Position numbers and translations under genes: made by a program. The notes beneath the pieces were generated by a model. It was not told the DNA's origin, ran no database searches, and saw only the letters and a list, made by a program, of their open reading frames with translations. From contig JACMZG010001914.1 of assembly GCA_018340805.1 (NCBI GenBank), forward strand, positions 22,033,055-22,097,054: a stretch of 64,000 nt of DNA. Reading direction: 5' to 3'. Positions 1 to 10,700 of this stretch are shown here, in pieces (position 1 is the first letter of the stretch; every line of letters begins with the position of its first letter). Origin of the DNA: Microvelia longipes (Eukaryota; Arthropoda; Insecta; Hemiptera; Veliidae).

Positions 1-1831
1 GATTATGCAACTCTAAGGAAACATTAGAGGCGGTTGTAATTTAGGACGTAAGGGTAATCTCGCAGAGCCTTCAACGGCCTTCTTTATTTTAAATAACTTA
101 TAATATAGAGTACTCGATATATTCATTCTATTCCCCTACGTTTTTTTGTTGTCAGTTTTCGCAACAGTTAAATTCCTTTTATGGTCAACAACCATCTTCT
201 ACAACCAATAATGACATTCTCTAAACAAAATTAACCACCTTCAACCAACAATAACTGGGGAATACCTGATAAAAAAGCTTATATGAAAAGAGGGTTAAGT
301 TATAGTTAGTTTATGGTGGTTATCATTGATAATTCATGGTTACTAGAGGCGACCAATGGTGATAGCTTATGGTTGGTTAGATATTAAAATATAAATCATA
401 AAATCAAAACAAAAAGTTAGAGGTGGTAGGGTGGGGGGGGGAGATAAACAATAAAGATAAATATAATATTTGAATAAAGACCCTCAAATTAAGATACACA
501 AATTTGTGTATATAAATTTTTCACTTAAGCCACATCTTATATTCTCTCAGTACTAAACTTTTAATCTCATATTTTATTGTAATTTACTGAATAATCAATA
601 TTTTTCTCACAAACCATAAAGTCTTTCTTTTCGTAATAGCAACTATTTATTCGTAATTTTATTTTTCTGAACACGACAATCTGATTCCTCGAACAACGAA
701 ACTACTCACCTATTCTTCACTTCACCTTTTGCCAAAATCTCAACTGCATCTTTCTACTATTAACCTTATCAATTTCTACAACCTGTCTCATCGCAGCGTT
801 TACTCACTTCTCTTAGATACTTTATAAACTATCTAAAAAAGTAAAAAAGATAAGATCTTTAGTTAAAAATTCAATTTCAGTAAAAACGTTTAAACGATAC
901 ATCTCTTTAATTACAACGATTTTTTGTTGACGAAAATCATTATCTTACGGTGGTACATCACACATTTTATAAAAAAACTCAATAAAAATATACATTTTAT
1001 AACACATATTATAGTTACATAGAAGGTTATAGGAATTGCATGAACTGTGAAGGTTATAAATATAGGATCTTCTTTATAATTAATCGGGTGGTGCGAGGCG
1101 GCTATGTGAAATAGCTTGCAGCAGTTATGAGAACGGAGACGTGTCGCAAGGCTTCATGGGAAATTCTCACCTTAATAACTCCTGTTTATCATATTACTTT
1201 ATATACGTTCTTGTTAAATAACAAAATATAACTAGCAGTGTTCATATTGGTTCAGACGAGGCATTAAGCATGAAAAAAGAACCAAGAATAAACCACTTAA
1301 TTAATAGTAAGCAAAGCGACCGAAAATTTACAAAAAATATAGACATATCATTTGATATATTTGATTCTACCCCTTTCGTAAAACATGAATATTACACTAG
1401 TACACACAATATAATTTAGCGAGGAGCATGCCATTATCTTGGGTCATCAATAATAACGAATGTCGAATCATAGAACAGTTTCCAGATGTAGCATTTTGAT
1501 TGCTACTTGTTCTAGGTGTCTCTCGTACAATTACATTGTGTCAAATATAAAGACATTTAAAACATAAAAAAAACTCTTTAAACCAATCAAATACTTGATT
1601 TTGTCGTTCAGCAAAGCATTTTTTTACTATAACAATGCTTTCCTCTATCTATTATGAAACAACAAAATACAGGATAGGATATAAAAATTTAAGAAAAACT
1701 GGGTATAACAATTAAACTCATAGTAAGCGAAGCAAAAGAACAATCATTTTAATGCTTAACACCTTATTCGCAATTATTTTTATTTGTTCTAGTTACTTTT
1801 AAGTTCTGCAGGGTATAAAGACTGCCCCCCT
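1..1831. other. AT-rich non-coding stretch, no gene recognised
   Basis: No open frame longer than a few dozen codons and no recognisable domain on either strand. Homopolymer and AT-rich tracts dominate. A G-rich run lies near 430-440. I see no tRNA or splice-bounded exon here. It may be upstream intergenic DNA or a long 5' intron of the chitin-binding gene that begins, as far as I can see it, at 7798. Confidence 0.5.
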
Positions 1832-2102
1832 GCATCTGTCCTATTATTTTATGAAATGGATTTATTGAACAAATTTGAAATGACATATCCATTGATTATC
1901 GATATTTTTTTACAACGATGTAAGGGATAATAGTTTTAAGTCCGCCCTAATCTGTCCTGTTATAAGTCCGCCCCTCACAGATTAGGGCGGACTTATAACT
2001 ATTATCCCTTACATCGTTGTAAAAAAAATATCTATAATCAATCGATATGTCATTTCAAATTTGTTCAATAAATCCATTTCACAAAATAATAGGATAGATG
2101 TA
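1832..2102. repeat. ~270-bp foldback palindrome
   Basis: Two arms of about 125 bp (about 1832-1957 and 1975-2102) are near-identical reverse complements with a loop of under 25 bp around 1958-1974. The inner arms both carry the decamer GGGCGGACTT or its complement, and the outer ends read GCATCTGTCCTATT and its inverse with a few mismatches. No long target-site duplication was seen. The form is that of a foldback MITE, or of an inverted duplication. Confidence 0.75.
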
Positions 2103-2739
2103 GTAAAGATATCAAAGAAGTTTATACAATAAAAAAAATAAATAAAATATATAAATGACACCAAATTAAATTACACTTGCCGTAATAGTTATTCAAAGAT
2201 AGTTTATAAGTAAACTAATAAATAATAAAATTAAGAAATATTAAAGATACCTTTAAAGAACGTGCTAGATGTAATAACAATAGTATAATAAAGTCACACA
2301 GACGTATGATTAAATTACAATAGCCATCAGGCTATGCATGTCTAGATAAATACAGTTTTATACTGAAGTTTGAATAGATGTAAAAGAAAATAGTAAATAA
2401 ATTGGTCATAAAAATGAAACAAAAAATCGACTTATTTTCATGGATCAATACCAATATGCGGCAACATATATTTCCAATGCTGTTATAGCCGTAATTTAGC
2501 CATAATAAATATAACTTAATTATAATATCGGTTTAGTTAAATATTATTTATTACGAATACATTAACTTCAAATGAATATTATTTATAAGAATATTAATTA
2601 TTCGACAAGAAAAAAATAGTTAAATAAAATAAATTAAATAATAAAAAAATATTTAAATCATTACTTTTTTTAAAATTGTACAAAATTATCTTTATCTCTC
2701 AAAAAGGTGTATTATGTGAAGTTTATTGACTTGTGTTTG
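2103..2739. other. AT-rich non-coding stretch
   Basis: Very AT-rich sequence between the palindrome and the minisatellite. No coding frame, splice-bounded exon or repeat structure that I can support. Confidence 0.5.
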
Positions 2740-2744
2740 GGGAG

Positions 2745-2955
2745 TAAAGAAGCACTTTTCACTCCCAAGAGAGAAAAGGAGAAAAGGTTACTTTTTACTA
2801 CCAAGAGAGAAAAGGTTACTTTTTACTACCAAGAGAGAAAAGGTTACTTTTTACTACCAAGAGAGAAAAGGTTACTTTTTACACCCAAACAGAAAAAGGT
2901 TACTTTTTACTCCCAAGAGAGAAAAGATTACTCTTCACTCCCTTGAGAGTAAAAA
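2745..2955 (+). repeat. 28-bp minisatellite, about 7 units
   Basis: Direct tandem repeats of 28 bp with the core CCAAGAGAGAAAAGGTTACT; the central units are almost identical and the outer ones drift (ACTCCC and ACACCC variants). Because 28 is not a multiple of three, the array gives overlapping repetitive open frames (about 77-79 codons) that are by-products of the repeat, not genes. Confidence 0.9.
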
Positions 2956-2959
2956 GTAA

Positions 2960-4240
2960 CTTGTTCTCCCGTGAAAATTGTTTTGTCTTGTTTGGTATGC
3001 ATTTTTGATTTTTCTTTTTTAACTAGTTTTTGGCTTTGTTTGCAATGTTATTAGATTCACTGAGGATGCAGAAATGAAATAAATTAATCTAAATAACTTG
3101 GACTGATTTGTTTTCATTATTTCTAATATCCCTTATTAAAATGGTTTTAGTTGAGCGTCATAACTTCAAATTGATTTAGTTGACATAATTTAAAAAATAT
3201 TTTTAAAATAAACAGAGGATTTCTCCTGAAGAGAAGATATTTAGTAGTTTTTAATTATATTATATAATTTTAATAAATAAATTAAAATTAGAATAAATTA
3301 TTATCCTCATAATAAAAATATTAATTTTTTATGAATTATATCTATATGATTTTCGCCAAGACAACAGATAAGCCAACCATAATAAAGCAAAAAATACCCA
3401 CAATAATTTCTTCATAAGATATGCTCTACTCATTTTAACAATATTTTTATTTATTAAGTCAACAAAATCGATACAGAATTATGTAAAAGATGTCTTCGAA
3501 AAATAAAAATATAACATTTTCTTCCTAAATATTATTTAAATAGGAAAATCTTCACACTCACACAAAAGAATTTATAAACGCTTAAGATGTGGATGACTTC
3601 TGCATAAAATACATCACACGTAAATAGCTATCCCATTTATGGTATTTTCTTTTATTATTTTCGTATTTCAGTTTACAATAGACACCTTTGCAAATAACTC
3701 TGTTTTCTTAAAAATTCCATGACTAACTCTTAACCCTTTCAGAACAAAAATCAATTTTCTACGACGAATAAAACACGAAAATGAAAGAGGTAAACATAAA
3801 CAAAAGCGTTTAACCAAACACTTTGGCAGCAAACAAAAAACTATTACATGCGATCGTTCAAACGATATTGATAACGGTTAGAAGAGAAAAGATTGATAAC
3901 GAAACAAATCACGTCAAATACAATAACAAAATGATTAAACAGAAAATAAACAAGAGGTTGCTAAAGGAAGATATAAAGAGCCATCGTATTTGTTTGTTGA
4001 CAAAACAAAGAAGAAGAATCAAACCAAAGTAAGGAGTCATCGTACAATCCCTTTCTTGTAAAAAAAATAAAATTGCGAAAGTGTTATCTTTTGTGATGAT
4101 ACCTACTTTAGAAGTTCAAGATAAAAGAAAAATGAAGTATCGAGTTAAAAGGAAATGTATCATTGAGCTCTGAAGGCTTTAATCGCATAACTATCTGCGA
4201 ACTCCCTTGTTATATCAGAGAGTAATTTTATTTACCATCG
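2960..4240. other. Non-coding stretch
   Basis: AT-rich DNA with one 69-codon open frame at 3823-4032 that is lysine- and asparagine-rich, starts at a near-cognate codon and matches no domain I know. I treat it as chance. Nothing else is supported. Confidence 0.45.
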
Positions 4241-4278
4241 ACGAGTTGTAAATCTGGTTTTTAAATGTAGCGACCAGG

Positions 4279-4345
4279 CCCCGTAAACGTGTTTTACGTC
4301 CCAAGAGACGTAATACACGTATTTACGTCCCTAGAGACGTAGAAA
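4279..4345 (+). repeat. Two direct copies of an ACGTCCC/GAGACGT dyad
   Basis: The motif TTTACGTCCCAAGAGACGTA at about 4289 recurs at about 4320 as TTTACGTCCCTAGAGACGTA. Each copy is itself an imperfect inverted repeat (ACGTC...GACGT), and an ACGTGTTTTACGT / ACACGTATTTACGT spacer is shared. It lies in a locally CG-richer patch. Function unknown. Confidence 0.6.
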
Positions 4346-4627
4346 TTGTAATATCAATTTAAATCTCCCTGATTCTAAATTATACACAGATTAATATAAA
4401 TTGCCAATGCAGGTGCATCTATAACAACATTAAAAAGGCATGGCAATCAAGTGCAGTGACTTTATAGAGTCATCTATGCCAAATAAAATCAAAGTCAATG
4501 AACAAATTCTAAATAATATAAGGAATGAAAAAAGGCTAGGCCTCGGGAGTAAATTTTAGTTATCTCCTTTGACAAAGCCTCGGAAGCTTACTTGTTTACC
4601 TCCCTCGGTCTCAGGAGATAATGAAGC

Positions 4628-4686
4628 TTTCACCTACAAGCCGTAGGTGAAAACTTTTCACCTAAGGCAAGCCGCCTTAGGTAAAA
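4628..4686. repeat. Twin hairpins with identical AAGCC loops
   Basis: Hairpin 1 has a perfect 10-bp stem, TTTCACCTAC (4628-4637) and GTAGGTGAAA (4643-4652), around the loop AAGCC. Hairpin 2, two nucleotides downstream, pairs 4655-4668 with 4674-4686 (CCTAAGGC / GCCTTAGG core, one bulged C) around the same AAGCC loop. The arms of both share a TTTCACCTA start. The surrounding 4530-4730 is GC-richer than its neighbours. Confidence 0.8.
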
Positions 4687-4739
4687 CCCTGGCCTTGAGC
4701 TGTAAAATATTTCTTCTCCCCCTTGCCACGTAAATGAAT

Positions 4740-5363
4740 ATTGTTTTTTTTGTTTTTTTCTTTACCTTTCCGCATCGCCTACTCCAGGGGCATTGGCGGT
4801 TTTATTCGTTGATAGCTCGAATGTATTTGTATTTATTTTATTGTATTGTATTTATTGTATTATTTGTATGTATTTGTTGATAGCTCAACAAATAGCGTTA
4901 AGCCGAAACCGGTACTAAGAAGTATAAACTAAAATGAAAGTCCAATAAGGCATCTTTAAACGGTAGCCCTTTAAAATTTTCAAAAATTAAAAGAAATAAT
5001 TTGCTAATAATATCACATCTTAAAATAAAAAATAATTCAGTTAATACATTTATAAAATCAATCATTTTACAAAGAATTGAAAACATTTTCGAGCTTTAGT
5101 ACGTTTTAAAATGAGCCAATATTTTTATGCAAATAATTTTTTTAAACTTTGGAATTTGCTGAAAATTTAAGATGGTCACATTTTAGTATGCAACGCCATG
5201 TGAAATTTTATCTAGGATCCTGTCAGTTTTCCTCTCATGTAGGATTTAATTTTTGTTCAAATCCGTAAAACTTTTTTGACTAGAATCATGTTCAATAGGA
5301 TAGTGCACTATGTGCACACACATTCATCCATAACAGTAGTTCAAGCTTACAAAAAGGAATGAA
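4740..5363. other. Non-coding stretch
   Basis: T-rich sequence at 4740-4870 contains repeated TATTTGTATTTATT-like blocks, perhaps a decayed retroelement tail. The rest has no coding signal; the 62-codon frame on the minus strand at 4898-5086 has no recognisable domain. Confidence 0.4.
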
Positions 5364-5756
5364 ATCCGAACAAAAACACATGCGTGTAAAAAAGAGCCAA
5401 GTCTAGCGTAAAAAGTTGTGAGATCATTGAATAAGCCAAGTCGTAGGTTCCCAATAATGCTTGTAAATATATGAGGTCTTAACGGTTTTAAAATTGGTGA
5501 CTGGGTCATTACGCAGCATACACAGAAATGCATAATAAGCCTATCAAATAGGCTGAATATAATTATAGTGTATGACTACACTCAATACAAGATGTTTAGT
5601 ATCACACTAGGTACCTTGAGCTGCATAATGACCAAGTCACAAAGTAAACCCGCCATTAAGCATTATTGGGAACCTACGACTTGGCTTATTCAATGATCTC
5701 ACAACTTTTCACGCTACACTTGGCTCTTTTTTACACACATGTGTTTTTGTTGGGAT
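5364..5756. mobile_element. MITE-like element with ~100-bp TIRs
   Basis: The left terminus starts ATCCGAACAAAAACACATG and the right terminus ends CATGTGTTTTTGTTGGGAT. The two arms stay over 90% complementary for about 100 bp (5364-5463 and 5655-5756), sharing GCGT(A/G)AAAAGTTGTGAGATC. No transposase frame lies inside, so it is non-autonomous. A related element with the same termini lies at 29176-29685. I could not identify a clean target duplication, so the superfamily stays open. Confidence 0.75.
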
Positions 5757-5759
5757 ACA

Positions 5760-6250
5760 GATAGTCACCACCTTTTAAATTTTTACTTTTCCTCATTTAC
5801 ACAGTAGAAAGGAAACGTTATGTGTTTGGATTAAAATTCAACACCGGAATTTCACCTAATCATCCGTTTCAGGTGTTTTTAAGACCTCTTAAGTGGGTTT
5901 TACAAATTTCTCTGTCTTTTTGTGTGTGTGTGTGTCTGTTATCATCGTAGTGTGTTTATCAAGAGTTGACAATTGCTTTAAAATTATCCAATTAAGTTGA
6001 AATTTGACACAATTGTTTCCTTTATATTATAAATAAGAAGTATATATCTCAATACCGCAAGTATATGAACGGATTTTTTCATCACAAATGTTAAGCAGAA
6101 TGGAGCGAGATCAAAACCTCGACGGGTGACCGCTGGGAATACAACTGACGTTTTTATATCTGAGGACGAGCAAAGCTAGTCACAATGGGTAAGAATGAGC
6201 GTAGATATGTTGAGAGGAAGTTTCGAGGAACCCCGTATCCGATTTTTTGA
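5760..6250 (+). repeat. Composite dispersed repeat with 5S rRNA-like core
   Basis: Bases 6079-6143 resemble the 3' half of animal 5S rRNA: GTTAAGCAG, then CCTCGACGGGTGACCGCTGG and GAATAC in the order found in 5S. Downstream lies TGAGGACGAGCAAAGC...ATGAGCGTAG, which also follows the 5S-like block at 50560-50623. Upstream, CACC...GTTTCAGGTGTTTTTAAGAC is the reverse of a module seen at 24530 and 39180. Best read as a 5S-derived SINE-like repeat. Confidence 0.65.
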
Positions 6251-6391
6251 ATCTATAGTTGCTGACACGTAGACGTTAGATGAAAAAAGAGGATAGGGAA
6301 ATTTCTGATATTAGAATGCTTATTCTCCTTTTAAAGGAGGTAAAAGAAGCAAAAACAAGCTGACTTAATATCCATAAAGATAAAAATAAGA

Positions 6392-6487
6392 TTGACTAAA
6401 TCAAAGTGCAAGGGAAAGTCCCGATCACCAACCTATAATTTGACTAAATCAAAGTGCAAGGGAAAGTCCCGATCACCAACCTATAAT
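6392..6487 (+). repeat. Exact 48-bp tandem duplication
   Basis: 6392-6439 is repeated without a mismatch at 6440-6487 (both start TTGACTAAATCAAAGTGCAA). The identity means it is recent, or an assembly artefact. Confidence 0.95.
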
Positions 6488-7797
6488 TATTCTGATCAAA
6501 TTATACCAAAAATCAATCAGATATTAAACACGCCTGATCAATTATAAGTCAATCAATCAGTCGGAATCAATTTAATCCTTGGTTTTTAACTTAACACGAT
6601 AATGAGGCACTAGACATCACAACCTCGCTAATTTAACTTGAAAGTGCAATTTGAAACGTCTGGGTTATAGTCGCAGTATGCCTGTACTTAAAATGTCAAT
6701 AAGTACAGTAAGCTTTAGGTTACTGTATAATAACTTTTGTGTGTGTGTGTGAGTGTTTCTAGGCAATATTATTAAACCAAACTTGGTACAAGTTGTTCAA
6801 GCACTCAAAGTTATCAAAACCAGGGTACTCCAGTTCGAATCATGGTACTGACAATAAGTTTTTTTTATAATTTTCTTAACGTTTACTCTTGGTTAGCAGG
6901 AAAAAAAGATGAGTGAAATTCAATTAAAACAATCGCTTCTGTTTTTAAAAATGCATATCTTAGATATGCATTGCTTCTTTAACTTGAGCAGTAGCATTAT
7001 TAATAGTTAATCAATTTGTATCTGGATTATTCAAAAGAAATGCGCTAATACAATATAAATGTATGCATAAACTGATCTTTACAAAGAGCGAATAGTTGTG
7101 TCCAGTGCCAATTCTAGAAAGACGAGCATAGTTTTTTTGTATAACAAATGAGATAGATCTGTGCTTTACCTTTTAGTAATCCAGAAAAATTAGTAAGAAG
7201 TACTAAACCTAGTGCTCAAATTACAAAGAATAAACCAGAAAATTAGGACAGTCAATGTATTGTCTAAAACAGAAATAAGCATTTCAAAAGAAATTCGTCC
7301 AGCATGCAGACCTCCATCCCAATATAAAAATATTTTGTATTGAAGAAGAAAACTTATGAAAAATATATGTTTATGAAGAAGAAAACTTCATAAACATAAT
7401 GAAAAAATATAAAAGGTCCAAACGATTATCCAAGTTACAGATGATAAGATGTTTCACTGATCAAATATACAATGTAAAGAGATAAGAGATAATGTATAGA
7501 GTCTTCAATCAAGTACGATTTACACTGTAACAGATAAATTGAAGTGTATTGGGTACACTTCTAATTGGCTCAATATGAAATGGTATCATATTGAACTGTC
7601 ACTTCTGTAATATTTGTTGGAGCATACTCTGGATTGAAACCATTAGCTAACTGTTCACTCCAGTAATACCTGTTAGAACACACTTTTGATTAAAGCCGTT
7701 AGTTATATAAATCTTTTTTCATGGTTCATTTAAATACTATTGTAACACATACTTCGTCATGACAAAAAGCCTAAAATATAAACTTGAAATGTTTTAG
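6488..7797. other. Non-coding stretch, possible SINE fragment
   Basis: Sequence near 6780-6865 has a tRNA B-box-like motif (AGTTCGAATCATGG) with an upstream TGGTACAAG, so a decayed tRNA-derived SINE is possible. A short GT repeat lies at 6738-6751. The rest shows no exon that I can join in frame to 7798, though the missing first exon(s) of the chitin-binding gene must lie here or further left. Confidence 0.35.
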
Positions 7798-10700
7798 TTG
7801 TGTTGAAGTCACAAGGAGCTAGAAGAAATGGTACAGTCGACTTGACTAGTAATGAGAGGCATCGCAGACTTATACCTTACATGACTTTTTACTTGCATGG
7901 CGACGGAGCTTCGAACTCTAATAATTACAGACAACATGAAAATCTTCTTGAACAATCCAGGTAACAAACATTTTTAGTAATTAATCAGGCAAACTAGAAG
8001 AAAATGGATACAACAGGTTGAAAGTAATACTTGTTTTTTAGAATGAATATTTTTTAAAAATACGTAAAGGGTACCTTGGTACTTTTCCTTACAACTTTGG
8101 ACTCTCTTTGCTCATCATCAGAATGTCATGATTATACAAATCTTGAGGCAGTAGTACCTCGGTCTTGCTACGCTCGACTTAAGAATAAAATGGTTATCCA
8201 AAGCTAGGGTGTTATGACTTCACACTCGTTTTACTCGTCCTTAGATTGGGATAATTATCTAAGGCTTAAGGTGATTATATCGGTCTTGAAACCCGAAACC
8301 TCAGAATAATTAGGTGTACAAATGCCTAGAGTGTCATAGTTTTACATTAATTAAAGCTTAGAAAAACAATATGATAGACAGGCATTGAATGAAATAATTC
8401 AGGTTGTATTTTTATATCATGTATTATATCATCTTTGCAAGAACTCCTTAGAGTTGAAGCAAATTGTAATTGCTAAAGTTAGTGTTCTGTTACACAGACT
8501 ACAACCCAGAATGCAAACCCTTGACCACAGCAGCTCAAAAGGTTGTATATGAACAAAGAGACAAATATTAGACACTACTTAAAGACTGACTAGGTCTGTT
8601 CAGTTAGCCTTAACAATCTTGGCCATGCCAGCGGCTTACTATTTAAACAATATTTTTTTAACTAATTTTATACATTTGTTTTAGATATCAAGGCTACAAC
8701 CAAGGTTTCAACCATGGTTTTGTAACTAGTAATCAACAAAACAATTATGTGCCTTATCAACTACCGTCTCCAGGAAATGGGTATTATGTGCAACAAGGTC
8801 AGGGAGGACAATCATTGGTCAAAACTATAGCACAAAATTATGTACCTGTTAAAAATAGACAACAAGCAAGGCCACAGTATGTATCGCAAGCTCAGCAACC
8901 TCCTCAACCACCCAGATTACCACATCCACCAACATTTTTAACCGGTTTTAAACCAATGGATCCAAACAGTATAACGATTACACAAAGTCAAGAAATTCAA
9001 GTGCAGCAAAATACGCAGAGGCCATATGACGCCACTAATTCACCAAGACCGTTTGTAGTAACTACTGAAAATACACCAAGATACGAGGAACATGATTTGC
9101 AAAGACCAGTTTATATTGTTGAAAAAGAGTCTCAGAGACCTTACGAGTCTGAAACAGGATCAGTAAGGCCTTACACACCGTCACCTGAATCTCCAAGACC
9201 ATTTGTAGTAACAGTAGAACCCAATTCACAACCAAGATTACCACAAATTGAACAAAGTTCTCAGCGACCATATGTTCAATATGTCACAACTACTTTAAAA
9301 CCACAACAATATTACACACCTGTTAGTAATCATATTTATTCAACACCTTCGCCAGATTACCGAGATGATGACCTACTAGATGATGGATACGATATTACAA
9401 GAGTTCTTCCAACAAGAATAACATCTGATAATTTAGAATCTTCAATCAAAACATTATCGAGGCTCCTGCAAGTTTTACAGAAAGCAAATGCTTTACCTCA
9501 ATCTGCCAAACCGTTGACAAAGGTTAATACTATTCAACCTCCAATCAAGCAATACATTAAGTATCCAGTCAAAGAATACCCCGTGAAAGATTACCCAGTT
9601 AAAGTAAAACCAATAAAGCCTCAATATACTGAAGAATTTGATGATGAAGGAAGCACACCAGGGAAAGCAGGAGTGGACTATCCAACTTATACTAAAATCC
9701 CACAGACAAGTTTTGACTGCAAAGAACAAAGATACAAAGGGTTCTTTGGAGATCCTGAAACTAATTGCCAGGTAGAGTATAATAAAATTTAATTAAAAAT
9801 AAATATTGATATTGTAAAAATAATACCTTTTTCAAATCTAGGAAAAATGACCAAAAGTTAGTAGAAAGAATGTCAAGCTAAAACCTTAAAAAGTAGATTT
9901 ATCAGTGGTAAAGATAAAAATACAACTCTCAAACAAAGCAGTTGTGTTAAGCCCTGAATATGAGCTTATATAAAAATTACTAGAACTGGGTCAAATAATA
10001 AGAAAAAATAACTAAAATAAGAAACTAACAATTGCTCTCGAGACAAGGCTGGAGAAAATTAGTTAACTCTTTTATACACTATCAGGATTTACATAAAAAA
10101 TACCCACACTAACTCCAACCAAAGAACAATTTCTATAGTGACAGTTGTAGACTGGTTAAGAGATAGGAACAGTTCTGTATTACTGACATAGGTAAAAATT
10201 ATACCAGAGACAGACAAAGAAGCAAAAAATTCAAAGGAAATTTTAACAGTTGTTTCGTTTATAATAGTAATTACGCATTAATAATAATAACTTTACAAAT
10301 TAACTAACTTATGCAAGTATACACAAAAAACAAGGTTTTGATTGATTTTATTTTCAGGTATGGCATTACTGCGATCTTAATGGAGGCCAAGCATCGTTCT
10401 TATGTCCAAACGGTACAATTTTCAGCCAAGTAGCCCTCACATGCGACTGGTGGTTTAATGTTAAGTGTGCTTCAACAGCCCAACTCTATGTACTCAATGA
10501 ACGTCTCTATAAATATATCATACCACAGAAACCTAGCTTCCCTGAAGATTATGCAGGACCTCTTGTCGACAGGTAATGAAATCATATAATTAGTTTAAAA
10601 AATCTATTACTTCTCTCCCTCCTATAAGAAGAGGGAAGCAATGCATTAGCAACTAATGTCACAACCACATTTTTCATCAAATGCAGACTTTTCTTGCAAA

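Noticed and set aside
1080..1170. tRNA-like GC-richer patch
   Set aside because: No cloverleaf arms or paired A/B boxes could be placed.
3823..4032. 69-codon basic frame
   Set aside because: Near-cognate start, composition follows AT-rich DNA, no domain.
9062..9729. Minus-strand frames opposite the CPAP1 linker
   Set aside because: Shadows of the real plus-strand exon.
8749..9792. Stand-alone 347-codon gene starting at 8749
   Set aside because: The start is a GTG inside a frame that is open back to a splice acceptor, and the CBM14 domain is completed only by the exon at 10358. It is an internal exon.
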